Positions 1 through 8,986 are shown, counted from the stretch's first letter. The stretch: DNA of 58,366 nucleotides from Gracilimonas sp040904925 (GCA_040904925.1 JBBDSP010000001.1:1-58366); one strand, 5' to 3'. Program-made: numbers and translations. The notes: generated by a model from the letters alone, not told the origin.

Positions 1-308
1 TTGTTATCGAATTTAAAGGAAACGTAATGGGTGGCCCTGATGCGGTTAGCCTGAATGAAAAACTTCATGAACTTATCGATGCCGATAAAACCAACGTTGT
101 GGTTGATCTTGGTAAAGTGAAATTTATGAACTCTTCAGGCTTAGGAATGCTGATCGGCGGACTTACCACTATGCGTAAAGCAGGTGGAGATCTTCGCATC
201 GCCAACGCAACCGATAAGATCGAAAGCCTGTTGATCGTGACCAAACTGATCACAGTATTCAAACACTTTAAATCAGTGGATGAAGCTGCAAAGTCATACG
301 AAGATTGA
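1..308 (+). CDS. STAS-domain anti-sigma factor antagonist, 5' truncated
   Basis: SpoIIAA/RsbV-type STAS protein, which in this family binds a kinase anti-sigma factor and is controlled by serine phosphorylation. The frame is open from base 3, and residues before the first in-window ATG (base 27) read VIEFKGNV, the usual STAS second strand, so the true start lies upstream of the window. The phosphorylation loop is visible as NSSGLGML and is followed by a typical helix and the ITVFKHF end. The C-terminus is complete and is followed by a strong intrinsic terminator, so the gene is probably transcribed separately from purA. The partner anti-sigma factor is not in the window. Confidence 0.85.
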   Translation, partial: VIEFKGNVMGGPDAVSLNEKLHELIDADKTNVVVDLGKVKFMNSSGLGMLIGGLTTMRKAGGDLRIANATDKIESLLIVTKLITVFKHFKSVDEAAKSYED

Positions 309-334
309 TCATCTGAAAACTAAACTGAATACAG

Positions 335-358
335 AGGGGTGTTCTGCACCCCTTTTTT
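335..358 (+). terminator. Intrinsic terminator after the STAS gene
   Basis: A 7-bp perfect stem (AGGGGTG / CACCCCT) with a 5-nt loop is followed directly by a run of T. It lies 27 bases after the STAS stop and ends 12 bases before the purA start codon. Confidence 0.85.
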
Positions 359-370
359 ATTGAACTTATT

Positions 371-1645
371 ATGAGTATAAGAGTTGTTATTGGAGCACAA
401 TGGGGTGATGAAGGAAAAGGCAAAATAGTCGACCTTCTGAGTAATAAAGCTGACTACGTGGTTCGCTTTCAAGGCGGTGCTAATGCCGGTCACACCCTCA
501 AATTTGACGATAAAAAATTCGTACTTCACCTTATCCCATCCGGGATCTTTAACGGAGATGCCGATTGCGTTATAGGGAATGGCGTAGTCATAGATCCTAT
601 CGCACTGGTAGAAGAAATTAAGGGTGTACAGGAAATGGGATTCAGCCTCGAAGGCCGGTTCTTCATTAGCCAGACTGCTCATGTTATTTTGCCTTATCAC
701 AAACTCTTAGATCAGCTTAAAGAAAAACGCCGGGGCGGAGATGCCATCGGTACTACAGGTCGTGGAATTGGCCCGGCTTATGTAAGCAAAGTATCGCGAG
801 TTGGTATTCGCATGGTGGATCTGCTAGACAGAGAAATTCTTCGAACCAAGATCGAGCAAAATCTTAAAGACATAAACTTTGCGCTCAAAAATCTTTACAA
901 AGAGCCAACATTAAGTACTGATGACCTGATGGATGAACTCGAAGATTCCATCAAAACGTTAGAGCCATTCATTTGCAACACGACAAACCTGATGCATGAT
1001 GGCATCAAAAATAACAAATCCATTTTGCTGGAAGGGGCACAGGGTACGCTCCTTGATGTTGATCACGGTACCTACCCATACGTTACTTCCTCTTCACCAA
1101 CATCCGGCGGCGCTTGCATTGGTTCCGGAATTCCACCAACTGCACTTACCAACGTAATGGGAATCACCAAAGCGTATTGTACCAGAGTTGGAAATGGTCC
1201 CTTCCCAACTGAATTATTGGGTGAGACGGGAGAAGAGCTGCGCAAAAAAGGTCAGGAATTCGGTGCTACCACCGGGCGACCCAGACGCTGTGGCTGGCTG
1301 GATCTTGTAGCACTCAAATACGTTGTTCAGCTTAACGGAATGAATGAAATGACGCTTACCAAAATGGATGTGATGGACGGTTTTGAAGAGATCAAAGTTT
1401 GTACGTCTTATAAACTGAACGGAAAAGAATCTGATGTATTCCCGCTCAGCCTCGATGAGATCGAGAACATCGAACCTGTTTATACTACCCTACCCGGGTG
1501 GAAGAATTCTATTGAGGGAATTACAGACTGGAATGAACTACCCGCAACTGCACAATCCTATATTCGGTTCATTGAAGAATATCTTGGGGTGAAATTTACG
1601 ATAATCTCAACCGGACCTAAACGAAGCGAAACGATCGTTCTTTAA
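371..1645 (+). CDS. purA: Adenylosuccinate synthetase
   Basis: Joins IMP and aspartate with GTP to give adenylosuccinate, the first committed step to AMP, in the cytoplasm. At 424 residues it is the usual bacterial length. The GTP-binding loop GAQWGDEGKGK covers residues 8-18, with the catalytic Asp13. NAGHT places the second catalytic residue at His41, the same number as in the E. coli enzyme. The GRGIGPAY and TTGRPRRCGW segments for IMP and aspartate binding are present. The ATG at 371 comes immediately after the terminator of the upstream gene, leaving little room for a promoter, so some read-through or a promoter inside the STAS gene is likely. Confidence 0.97.
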   Translation: MSIRVVIGAQWGDEGKGKIVDLLSNKADYVVRFQGGANAGHTLKFDDKKFVLHLIPSGIFNGDADCVIGNGVVIDPIALVEEIKGVQEMGFSLEGRFFISQTAHVILPYHKLLDQLKEKRRGGDAIGTTGRGIGPAYVSKVSRVGIRMVDLLDREILRTKIEQNLKDINFALKNLYKEPTLSTDDLMDELEDSIKTLEPFICNTTNLMHDGIKNNKSILLEGAQGTLLDVDHGTYPYVTSSSPTSGGACIGSGIPPTALTNVMGITKAYCTRVGNGPFPTELLGETGEELRKKGQEFGATTGRPRRCGWLDLVALKYVVQLNGMNEMTLTKMDVMDGFEEIKVCTSYKLNGKESDVFPLSLDEIENIEPVYTTLPGWKNSIEGITDWNELPATAQSYIRFIEEYLGVKFTIISTGPKRSETIVL

Positions 1646-1880
1646 AATTAAACATCTTCATTAATTTCAATAAGGTCCTTCTGAGGGTACTCCCGAAGGA
1701 TCTAAGCGGTTAAAGCTTCATTGTTTTTGTATGCCAAAGCACTAAATAGTGCCACCAATGATATGAACACCAACTTATATGCTTCGCAATAGGCAAGATC
1801 CTTCATTTCATTCAGGATGACCCCGGGTACAGGAAATAAATGTACTAGAAATACTAAAACCTTGGGTTGTTAACTAATCA

Positions 1881-2609
1881 TCAATCACCAGCGTAAGTAA
1901 GCAGCTCTTCATATGCTTCCTGAGATTCTTCCAGCAAATCTTTCAACTCTTCAGGAAAAGGCTCGTTTTTCGCTTTATAAGCCCTGAATCCCGTAGACCG
2001 GTGAACATTGTGATACCAGTACTTGGCCCACACACCGTCCTCTTTTCTGGGTCCTGCAGGCCATTTAAGCATGGCTTCATCAAAGGGAATCCCAAGCGTG
2101 CCACAAAGCTCTCTCAGTCGTGATTGCGGATACTGCAATATATCCTTGGCATCTACTATCACCGGTTTCCTATCAATCGACCTAAGATACTTCACGATCT
2201 CAAGATGTTTGGCATAGCCTACATCCTGCATAGTCGGATTTTTGACCTGCTTTGCGTAAGACGGAATCATATCCTTTGGAGGCCGCGTTAAAAATACATT
2301 CACTGTCTCTTCCAGAAAACTAAGATCCAGATTTACCAAGTGATGCGTCATATTCTTAAAAAATGCAATGGGAGTATCATAATCTCCGAGAATGATCTCA
2401 TCCACCACTTTCTGCCCGTCATTTTCCTGACTTTCCAAGACCTCATCCGCTCCGGGGTGATAATTTTTTGCATCGGTATTAGCCAGATAATGAGCATAAA
2501 GAGGCTCATCTACCACGGTCGAATCCTCCCGTTGAGCAAATGAATACATTAATGCTGTTGAAATATTTCGTGGACCACTCCACAAACAAATTCGTTTTGT
2601 TTTTAACAT
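1881..2609 (-). CDS. Sulfotransferase-family P-loop protein
   Basis: 242-residue protein of the PAPS-dependent sulfotransferase fold. Residues 11-18, SGPRNIST, form the 5'-phosphosulfate-binding loop right at the N-terminus, and the protein lacks a signal peptide. It keeps the family-typical FAQRE and VVDEPLY segments. It lies 72 bases downstream of the class IV aminotransferase-like gene on the same strand. From memory, plant 'branched-chain aminotransferase-like' proteins fuse these same two domains in one chain, which suggests a shared task. The sulfated substrate, if any, cannot be told from sequence. Confidence 0.7.
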   Translation of the reverse strand: MLKTKRICLWSGPRNISTALMYSFAQREDSTVVDEPLYAHYLANTDAKNYHPGADEVLESQENDGQKVVDEIILGDYDTPIAFFKNMTHHLVNLDLSFLEETVNVFLTRPPKDMIPSYAKQVKNPTMQDVGYAKHLEIVKYLRSIDRKPVIVDAKDILQYPQSRLRELCGTLGIPFDEAMLKWPAGPRKEDGVWAKYWYHNVHRSTGFRAYKAKNEPFPEELKDLLEESQEAYEELLTYAGD

Positions 2610-2681
2610 GTATATCGTATTTACTTTTATTTTAAAACCGAATGTTTAAAACACTCTGTGCAAAATTTATATTCTTTTGAA

Positions 2682-3605
2682 TTATATTTTTTCCCTTTGA
2701 GCTGCAATCTCAATTTCCTGCTCATACAATTTTTGAAGACGCTGAGTTACTGCGCCGGGAACCGTTTTGGTTATCACCCTCCCATCTATCTTTGTTACAG
2801 GGGTGAGTCCTCCGAAACTTCCGGTTACAAAAGCCTCATCAGCTCCATATACATCAAATAATGAAAAATTCTTTTGGTGACAGGTAATTCCTGACTTCTC
2901 ACAGATCCCGATCACCTTACCGCGAGTAATGCCATTCATACAGTACTGACCGGTTGAGGTCCAAACTTCATCACCTTTAACCATAAAAAAATTAGTGGCG
3001 TTACAGGTAGAGACAAAGCCATTGATATCTAGCATGAGCGCTTCATCAGCTCCTGCCTCAATAGCCTGAACCAACGCCTGTACTTCATGAATTTTACTGT
3101 GGCAATTTAACCTGGGATCAAGATAATCCGGAGACCCGCGTCGTATTGTGCTGGTAAATAAGGTAACACCGCGGTCTCTGCTTTCAGGGTCTGCCTTTTT
3201 GTATTCAGCAATGATCACCAGATTAGGCCCGGATATTGTAAGTCGCGGATCCTGAGATGGCGTTTTTTTTATTCCACGCGTAAACATCAGTCTTACATGA
3301 ACACCATCTTTCATCTTATTGGCATCCAGTGTTTTCCAAATGGCATCAGTGATCTCTTTCCGACTCATTCCCAGGTTCATTCCAATGGTCTTGGCCCCTT
3401 GAAATAACCGGTCATAATGTTCTTCCAAAAACACAAGAACTCCATGGTGTAAGCGGAAACCTTCCCAAACTCCATCACCAACTAAATAACCACTGTCAAA
3501 AACGGATATTTTCGCTTCATTACGCGGATATAATTCTCCGTTGATATAAATGAGAACATCATCGTTACGCGGATCGTGAACCGCATTATGTGTGCCGTGA
3601 GTCAT
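2682..3605 (-). CDS. Class IV aminotransferase-like protein (D-amino acid/branched-chain type)
   Basis: PLP fold-type IV protein related to D-amino acid transaminase, IlvE and aminodeoxychorismate lyase. The motif ISVFDSGYLVGDGVWEG near residue 35 and the STCNATNFF and GITRGKV segments are diagnostic. I chose ATG 3605 (307 residues); an in-frame TTG at 3641 would add 12 unusual residues. The usual Schiff-base lysine is not at its expected place: 18-19 residues before the conserved glycine of the AGADEA segment there is no lysine, Arg165 is nearby, and Lys171 lies only 14 residues before it. Activity as a transaminase is therefore uncertain. It is probably co-transcribed with the sulfotransferase-family gene. 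Confidence 0.75.
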   Translation of the reverse strand: MTHGTHNAVHDPRNDDVLIYINGELYPRNEAKISVFDSGYLVGDGVWEGFRLHHGVLVFLEEHYDRLFQGAKTIGMNLGMSRKEITDAIWKTLDANKMKDGVHVRLMFTRGIKKTPSQDPRLTISGPNLVIIAEYKKADPESRDRGVTLFTSTIRRGSPDYLDPRLNCHSKIHEVQALVQAIEAGADEALMLDINGFVSTCNATNFFMVKGDEVWTSTGQYCMNGITRGKVIGICEKSGITCHQKNFSLFDVYGADEAFVTGSFGGLTPVTKIDGRVITKTVPGAVTQRLQKLYEQEIEIAAQREKI

Positions 3606-4001
3606 TTTTATTTTTGAATGAACATACGTAAAACAGAGCAAATGGTCATCCTTCTTAGCTTAAAGGTATACAACTAATTAACAGCTTCTTACACTAAATA
3701 CGTATGAAAAATTATGTTCTGAGGGCAAAAAGTGTTCGTAATAAAAAATCTCCACAGGTTAGCTATGGAGATTAAGATAGGTCAGTTGATCAATTTCAGC
3801 CCGAAAAACCGGAAGGTTAACAACGTCAGGTTATATAAACGATTGGTTGTTTTGGTTAGGTCAACGGGAGGAGTTTACACTTTTTATTTTTATTAGAAGA
3901 ATAAGTCAGCTTAAAAATGTGAACCGGTTCTGAACCTTCCTTTAATAGCCCCTGAGGGGTAATCGGACGTTATTATGAAATTCTCTTAAAAGTATGAACC
4001 T
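3606..4001. other. 396-bp gene-free interval
   Basis: No convincing coding frame in either strand. It holds the minus-strand terminator at 3743-3773, a 10-bp perfect palindrome GAACCGGTTC at 3921-3930 and a short CCCC-TGA-GGGG hairpin at 3949-3959. No known RNA family could be recognised by eye. Confidence 0.5.
3743..3773 (-). terminator. Intrinsic terminator on the minus strand
   Basis: A perfect 8-bp stem (AATCTCCA / TGGAGATT) with an 11-nt loop is followed on the minus strand by six T. It lies about 230 bases beyond the stop of the flavin reductase gene at 4002, so either that mRNA has a long 3' tail or a small transcript ends here. Confidence 0.65.
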
Positions 4002-4676
4002 CTACTTTTCGAAGACCAAGGCATCAGGATCAGCACCCAACTCTTTAAGATACTTCATAATAGCATCTTTAAATGGGCCGGGACCGCATACATAAAAAGG
4101 CTGGCCAAAATCATCTATTTCAGACTCCAGAAAATCTTTATCTATAAAGCCATCAAGGAAAATATGATCACCTTCAGGATCCTCATCAGTGATAACATTT
4201 ATAAATTGATCGCCCAGTATTTTACTAAACTCATCCTTCAATATGATATCCTTTTCCGTTTTGTTGGAAAAAATGAGCTTGTTATCTCCGATCTCGCCTT
4301 TTTTGTGCAGATCTCTCAGTATTGCAATAAAAGGAGTAACACCTGCACCTCCCGCAAGATAGGTTCCTTCTCCTCTATACTGAATGGTTCCCCAGGATTC
4401 ATCAACGATGAGTGCATCCCCTTTTTTAAGTTTACCGATCTGCTCGGTCACTCCGTCATGTTCTGGATAGATCTTGATCACAAATTGAAGATGTTCATCT
4501 TCATTCAGAGAAGTGAAAGTAAATGGTCTTTTTTCGTCTCGCCAGCCATCTTTGTCAATGGCAACTTCTGTGGCCTGACCCGGTTCAAATTCGTAGCCAT
4601 CGGGTTTTTGAAGTGTGATCTGCCTTACATCGTGGGTTATGTTTTCAATGTCTAATATCTCAAGTGTATGTGCCAT
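4002..4676 (-). CDS. Ferredoxin-NADP reductase-like FAD/NAD-binding protein
   Basis: 224-residue stand-alone flavoprotein reductase of the ferredoxin-NADP reductase superfamily. Residues 50-53, RPFT, are the FAD-binding RxxT/S signature. GGAGVTPF at 109-116 binds the nicotinamide pyrophosphate, and the C-terminal CGPGPF (Cys197) is the usual nicotinamide-contacting motif. There is no 2Fe-2S domain and no globin domain, so its electron partner must be a separate protein. Neighbours give no partner. Family members pass electrons between NAD(P)H and ferredoxin, flavodoxin or oxygenases; which applies here is unknown. Confidence 0.8.
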   Translation of the reverse strand: MAHTLEILDIENITHDVRQITLQKPDGYEFEPGQATEVAIDKDGWRDEKRPFTFTSLNEDEHLQFVIKIYPEHDGVTEQIGKLKKGDALIVDESWGTIQYRGEGTYLAGGAGVTPFIAILRDLHKKGEIGDNKLIFSNKTEKDIILKDEFSKILGDQFINVITDEDPEGDHIFLDGFIDKDFLESEIDDFGQPFYVCGPGPFKDAIMKYLKELGADPDALVFEK

Positions 4677-4770
4677 ATTTTTATCTTTTTTATCCTTTGC
4701 CTATAGATACAATTATGGCAGGATAAAAATTCAAATAAGCAATTCATGACCTAAAAAACAGATCACGAAA

Positions 4771-5232
4771 TCACTTCCCAAATCTCTTTAAATTCTTTCG
4801 TGCCTGCTTTTGCACTTTCTTTTTAAGGAATGAAGTCCAACCCAGCACCTGCCCCGGAATACCCAGAGCCTGTTTGCTCCATCGCCAGAAATTGAATGAA
4901 TCCGTGTGTTCTATAATAAGTCCCTCCCTAAACTTAAACTGAGCCTCTATCCTGTTTATAACTTTTCGGTTGGTTTGAGAAAACAGATAAGCCGCCTGCC
5001 ATTTTGCGGAGCCAATTTTTTTGTTTGCTTTAACTTCTTCAAACGTCAATTCAAACTCCTGAGCTCGCTCACAAAGCATGGTCCACATGGCCGAGATCTC
5101 TTGCTTTGTTTTCAATTCAAAAACAGGATCGCTGAAGCTTGCCTCAACGTGATAGCAAGTCATCATGATTTTAGCATCCAGTTGCTGAAAGGCTGAATAA
5201 AACCGATGTATGAGTTCTTCATTTTGATTCAT
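4771..5232 (-). CDS. NTF2-like (SnoaL-type) protein
   Basis: 153-residue cytoplasmic protein whose first 110 residues follow the cone-shaped NTF2/SnoaL pattern: the N-terminal helix LIHRFYSAFQQLD, then CYHVEASFSDPVF, and a final strand set ending in EHTDSFNFWRW. The last 30 residues are Lys/Arg rich. Such proteins bind small ligands or act as isomerases and hydrolases, and many are uncharacterised. No catalytic assignment is possible. Confidence 0.65.
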   Translation of the reverse strand: MNQNEELIHRFYSAFQQLDAKIMMTCYHVEASFSDPVFELKTKQEISAMWTMLCERAQEFELTFEEVKANKKIGSAKWQAAYLFSQTNRKVINRIEAQFKFREGLIIEHTDSFNFWRWSKQALGIPGQVLGWTSFLKKKVQKQARKNLKRFGK

Positions 5233-5270
5233 TGCTCAATAAAACAAATTGGCAGGTAAAAATCTCAGAA

Positions 5271-6800
5271 TTATTTTTTCAGGATATGTGTTCTTATCAA
5301 GTAATTTACCTGTCCGCCAATGATAACCACCAGGCTTCCAACTAATGTATAAAGTGGCCACGCTATTGCTAAGCCATCTCCGGGAAGGATATCCTGAATA
5401 GGGCCCTGAACCATAAAAAGCAATGCGATCAACCCACAGAAGAAACCTGTAATCGCATCAGTTTTATTGGGTCTATCGAAGAACATCCCCAACAGAAATG
5501 CTCCCAGTAACCCTCCATAAGTATAAGATGCAATTCCAAGCCCGAGCTCTACAATAGCCGGGCGTTCCCCGCCCTGAAGCTGAAGTACAGCAAAGAAAAT
5601 AGCTGAAGCCGTTAAAATGACTCCCCAACCCATTGTTATTTTCCGGGAAATGGAAAGGTCTTCGGCATCGGTATTATTCTTTCCGAAATAGGGTTTATAT
5701 AGATCGTAGGTGGTTGACGAAGCGAGAGAGTTAAGGGATGAACTCAAACTGCTCATCGCGGCAGCAAATAACGCCGCTACAATCAGACCTGAGATGCCGG
5801 TCGGAAGCTCTTCAACAATGAATTTGGCGAATATCTCATCAGTGGTTGCAAGTCCCATTACATCTGCTGAAACTCCTTCATAAAACATGAATAGCATAAG
5901 GCCAATCCCCAAGAATAATCCGAATTGAAGCATAGCAACAATACCGCTCCAGATCATCGCCTTTTGTCCGGACCTTAAATTCTGAGTGGATAATACCCGC
6001 TGAACCAGCAACTGATCTGTACCATGAGAAGCCAGCGAAAATACCGCCCCGCCCACAATGGCTGTTATTAGTGTGTAAGGCTGAGCAATGAATTCCCTGA
6101 AACTTAAATCAAATCCAAGATCAATGATCTGTAATTTTTCGGAAGGAAGTTCGAACCCGGCCGGCATATTGCCCAAAAGAACGCCAATCGCAATAAAAGC
6201 TCCGCCGATATAAACGATCATCTGCACAAAGTCCATCCAGACCACGGCTTTGATTCCTCCAAAGAAAGTATAGATCAATGTAATTCCGGTGATCACGCAT
6301 ATAGCCATAATGTATAACTCAAGATCTCCCCATCCGGAAAAAGCCCCTCCAAAGCGGAGGATAATTGCAAGTGGAATAGCGGTTGCAAAAAGGCGAACTC
6401 CATCTGCTAACAGGCGGGTGATCATGAATGTGGAACTGGCTGCATTTCTCATAACAGCGCCGAACCTTTTCTCAAGGAAAGTGTATGCCGTAAATAGTTC
6501 ACCTTCGTAATATTTAGGAAGAAAGAACAGCGCCACAAAAACTCGCCCGATCACGTATCCAACCGTAATTTGCAAAAAGGTAAGATTCCCGCCATATGCT
6601 ACGGCCGGAATGCTGATAAAGGTCAGTGTACTGGTTTCGGTGGCAACAATTGAGAAAAGCACGGCCCACCAGGGAATACCATCACCGCCCAAAAAATAAT
6701 CTTTATTGGATGTTTGTTTACCGGATGATTTGAGGCCCAAGAAAGCCACTCCGATCAGATAGACAATAATTACAAGATAATCTATATAGGAAAAACCCAA
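5271..6800 (-). CDS. Sodium:solute symporter (SSS family)
   Basis: 509-residue integral membrane protein with about 13 hydrophobic helices, the usual length for the SSS family (PutP/SGLT fold). The N-terminal helix starts SYIDYLVIIVYLIGVAF and is followed by the conserved KDYFLGG-x-WW segment and the SIVATETSTLTF sodium-site helix. The AAMSSLSSSLNSLASS stretch near residue 350 is the second sodium-binding hallmark. The substrate cannot be deduced, and nearby genes do not form an obvious catabolic pathway. It starts about 90 bases downstream of rdgB. Confidence 0.9.
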   Translation of the reverse strand: MGFSYIDYLVIIVYLIGVAFLGLKSSGKQTSNKDYFLGGDGIPWWAVLFSIVATETSTLTFISIPAVAYGGNLTFLQITVGYVIGRVFVALFFLPKYYEGELFTAYTFLEKRFGAVMRNAASSTFMITRLLADGVRLFATAIPLAIILRFGGAFSGWGDLELYIMAICVITGITLIYTFFGGIKAVVWMDFVQMIVYIGGAFIAIGVLLGNMPAGFELPSEKLQIIDLGFDLSFREFIAQPYTLITAIVGGAVFSLASHGTDQLLVQRVLSTQNLRSGQKAMIWSGIVAMLQFGLFLGIGLMLFMFYEGVSADVMGLATTDEIFAKFIVEELPTGISGLIVAALFAAAMSSLSSSLNSLASSTTYDLYKPYFGKNNTDAEDLSISRKITMGWGVILTASAIFFAVLQLQGGERPAIVELGLGIASYTYGGLLGAFLLGMFFDRPNKTDAITGFFCGLIALLFMVQGPIQDILPGDGLAIAWPLYTLVGSLVVIIGGQVNYLIRTHILKK

Positions 6801-6892
6801 GGAAGATCCGGTTTAGTATTTTGAATTACACCGGATGAAAATCATAAAATCATGCATCAAATCCCAAGATTAATCTTAGTATGAATAATTCA

Positions 6893-7480
6893 CTACTGCT
6901 TCACAAGGAATTGCACAAATTTTTGGATTGCACGCCCTCTGTGTGATATCTCATTTTTAGTGGCACTGTCTAATTCGGCAAAAGTTTTATCAAATCCCTC
7001 GGGTTTAAATATGGGATCATAGCCAAACCCTTTATTACCCTTTTGTTCCAGAGTGATCTCTCCTTTACATACTCCTTCGAAAGTGTGTTCATAGCTTTCA
7101 GAAACCAAACCAACTACCGTTCTGAATTGGGCAGCCCGATTTTCTTTGCCGTCCAATTCCTTTAAAAGCTTTATAACATTATCCTGATAGCTCGCATTTC
7201 TGCCGGCATAACGAGCTGAATATACTCCGGGTTCTCCGTTCAGGGCTTTTACTTCAAGTCCGGTATCGTCAGAAAGTGCGGGAAGACGGGTCTCTTGGGC
7301 TACATATTGCGCCTTCTTTAAAGCATTCCCTTTTAGCGTTGGGCGGTCCTCGATAACTTCTTTCAAGTCTGGAAAATCTTTCGAGGATAGTACCTCTATA
7401 CCTAAAGGACTTAGAATTTGCTGCATCTCCTCAATTTTGTGTGGGTTTTGAGAAGCCAATACCAGCTTGTCTATGTTCAT
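6893..7480 (-). CDS. rdgB: RdgB/HAM1 non-canonical purine NTP pyrophosphatase
   Basis: Hydrolyses dITP, ITP and XTP to monophosphates and so keeps deaminated purines out of DNA and RNA. 195 residues, family length. The N-terminal substrate loop ASQNPHKIEEM (residues 9-19), the catalytic ALSDDTGLEV segment, the GVYSARYAG segment and FGYDPIF near the C-terminus are all present. Its ATG overlaps the stop of the SemiSWEET gene by 4 bases, indicating translational coupling. Confidence 0.96.
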   Translation of the reverse strand: MNIDKLVLASQNPHKIEEMQQILSPLGIEVLSSKDFPDLKEVIEDRPTLKGNALKKAQYVAQETRLPALSDDTGLEVKALNGEPGVYSARYAGRNASYQDNVIKLLKELDGKENRAAQFRTVVGLVSESYEHTFEGVCKGEITLEQKGNKGFGYDPIFKPEGFDKTFAELDSATKNEISHRGRAIQKFVQFLVKQ

Positions 7481-7737
7481 AATTCTTTTCTCGGAAAGAA
7501 TTTATAGTAAAGATTAATTCCACTCCCTAAAGTTAACAATGCATTTAGTGCAATGAAAACAGTGTCATCGATCATCACTGAATATATGGTTAGCATTAAA
7601 CTTGACGCAAAGTACATAATAATAAATGCCAGATTTATAGGTGTACTTCCTGCTTTTATCGTATCAAAAGTCTGAGGGATCCAGGCTGCTACCAATATTC
7701 CAAAGCCGGCCCATCCCAATAATTCAATTCCTGTCAT
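7477..7737 (-). CDS. SemiSWEET-type sugar transporter (PQ-loop)
   Basis: 86-residue membrane protein with three predicted helices, the size of bacterial SemiSWEETs, which dimerise to move sugars. The first helix carries the PQ-loop signature AAWIPQTFDTIK, and the second has the conserved small-residue/Asn pattern. It sits between the PfkB kinase gene (15 bases upstream) and rdgB (4-base overlap), so the three probably share one transcript. The transported sugar is unknown; the adjacent PfkB kinase might phosphorylate it, but that kinase looks more like an adenosine kinase. Confidence 0.8.
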   Translation of the reverse strand: MTGIELLGWAGFGILVAAWIPQTFDTIKAGSTPINLAFIIMYFASSLMLTIYSVMIDDTVFIALNALLTLGSGINLYYKFFPRKEL

Positions 7738-7751
7738 CGTATTTAATTTAC

Positions 7752-8747
7752 TTATTTAAGCTTGTGTAATAATTCCTGAACTTCGTGCCATTTTAGACGA
7801 GGCCCATATTGTGATACTATTTTGGAACCGGCAAGACTGGCAAGTTTTCCGGAATTTGCAAAACCAAGTTCGTTGGTGATCCCATAAAGAAAGGCACCTG
7901 CAAACATATCTCCCGCGCCGTTGGTATCCACCGCTTTTACTTCGTATGGCTCAATATCTATGAAGGTATCGCCATCGTAGATCATGGCCCCATTCTTACC
8001 CTGGGTTATGACAAAGCGTTTTGCCTCTTGCTTCAACGCTTCTCTGGCTTCCATCAAATTGTCTTTTTCTGTGAAGGTTTTGGCCTCCTCTTCATTACAG
8101 AAAAGAAGATCTACGGAAGCACCGATCACATCCCGAAATCTATCCCGGAAACCACCTACAATGGAAGGGTCTGATAAAGTAATAGCCGTTTTAATCCCAT
8201 TCTCTTCAGCAATTTTCTTGGTATGCTTCATAGCCTCCAGCCCGGGATCAGAGGCAACGAGATATCCTTCCAGATATACATATTCTGAATCTTTGATAGC
8301 TCGCTCATCCACTTCCTGTACCGACAGTCCGGATGAAATTCCAAGATAGGTATTCATGGTACGGTCGGCATCGTCTGTGATCATAACCAGACATTTTCCT
8401 GTGATGCCGTCTTCTCTTTTCTGCCGGTCAAAGTTTGTTGGGATCCCGGCATCTTCCATATCCTTCAGATAGAAGTCGCCGAACTCATCATCTGCAACCT
8501 TACATGAATAGAATGCTTTTCCACCAAATTGAGAAACCGCGATTACGGTATTTGCTGCTGACCCACCTGATTTCTTCTCAGCATCATTATGGTCAATGGA
8601 ATTGATTAAACTATGCTGTGTATCCTCATCAACCAGAGTCATCAATCCTTTTTGAACACTGTGTGTTGTGAGAAATTCGGTAGTCACTTTAAATTCCAGA
8701 TCTACCAAGGCATTTCCTATGCCGTAGACGTTATATTTTTTATTCAT
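7752..8747 (-). CDS. PfkB-family carbohydrate kinase, adenosine kinase-like
   Basis: 331-residue ribokinase-fold kinase. GGSAANT at residues 61-67 binds the ribose moiety. DTNGAGDMFAGAF at 274-286 is the PfkB signature 2, with the catalytic base Asp280 and the anion hole. The N-terminal YGIGNALVDLE and the overall pattern resemble adenosine kinases of marine bacteria more than fructokinases. It heads a short operon with the SemiSWEET and rdgB genes. Substrate choice (adenosine, inosine or sugar) remains open. Confidence 0.85.
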   Translation of the reverse strand: MNKKYNVYGIGNALVDLEFKVTTEFLTTHSVQKGLMTLVDEDTQHSLINSIDHNDAEKKSGGSAANTVIAVSQFGGKAFYSCKVADDEFGDFYLKDMEDAGIPTNFDRQKREDGITGKCLVMITDDADRTMNTYLGISSGLSVQEVDERAIKDSEYVYLEGYLVASDPGLEAMKHTKKIAEENGIKTAITLSDPSIVGGFRDRFRDVIGASVDLLFCNEEEAKTFTEKDNLMEAREALKQEAKRFVITQGKNGAMIYDGDTFIDIEPYEVKAVDTNGAGDMFAGAFLYGITNELGFANSGKLASLAGSKIVSQYGPRLKWHEVQELLHKLK

Positions 8748-8986
8748 TTACTGTGATTAAAAATATTTTTTTAAATAATTTAGGGCTCCAAAAGTACGGA
8801 CATGTATTCAGCTTTAAAAACGCTTTGATCATTACAAATCGGTATCACTTTACACGAAAATAATATCTCAATAAAATGTATACCTTTGTGCAAAGTTTTC
8901 ATTCGATTTTCTTTAATCTTAAAATTGTCAGTGCATTATTTGTGTCCTTTTAATTGAAATAGAAAAAATGATACCGAGCAGACACT
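8748..8986. other. Divergent promoter interval
   Basis: AT-rich 239-bp region between the minus-strand kinase gene and the plus-strand Nudix gene. TACCTTTG near 8880 resembles the -7 element TAnnTTTG of Bacteroidetes promoters, but no partner element was found at the proper distance. Nothing else is recognisable. Confidence 0.3.

Noticed and set aside
320..700. 126-codon open frame on the minus strand over the start of purA
   Set aside because: It overlaps the certain purA gene, has no recognisable domain and would have to be read through the STAS terminator region.
1670..1705. Hairpin after purA
   Set aside because: Imperfect stem with mismatch and no T run; kept out of the feature list as a terminator.
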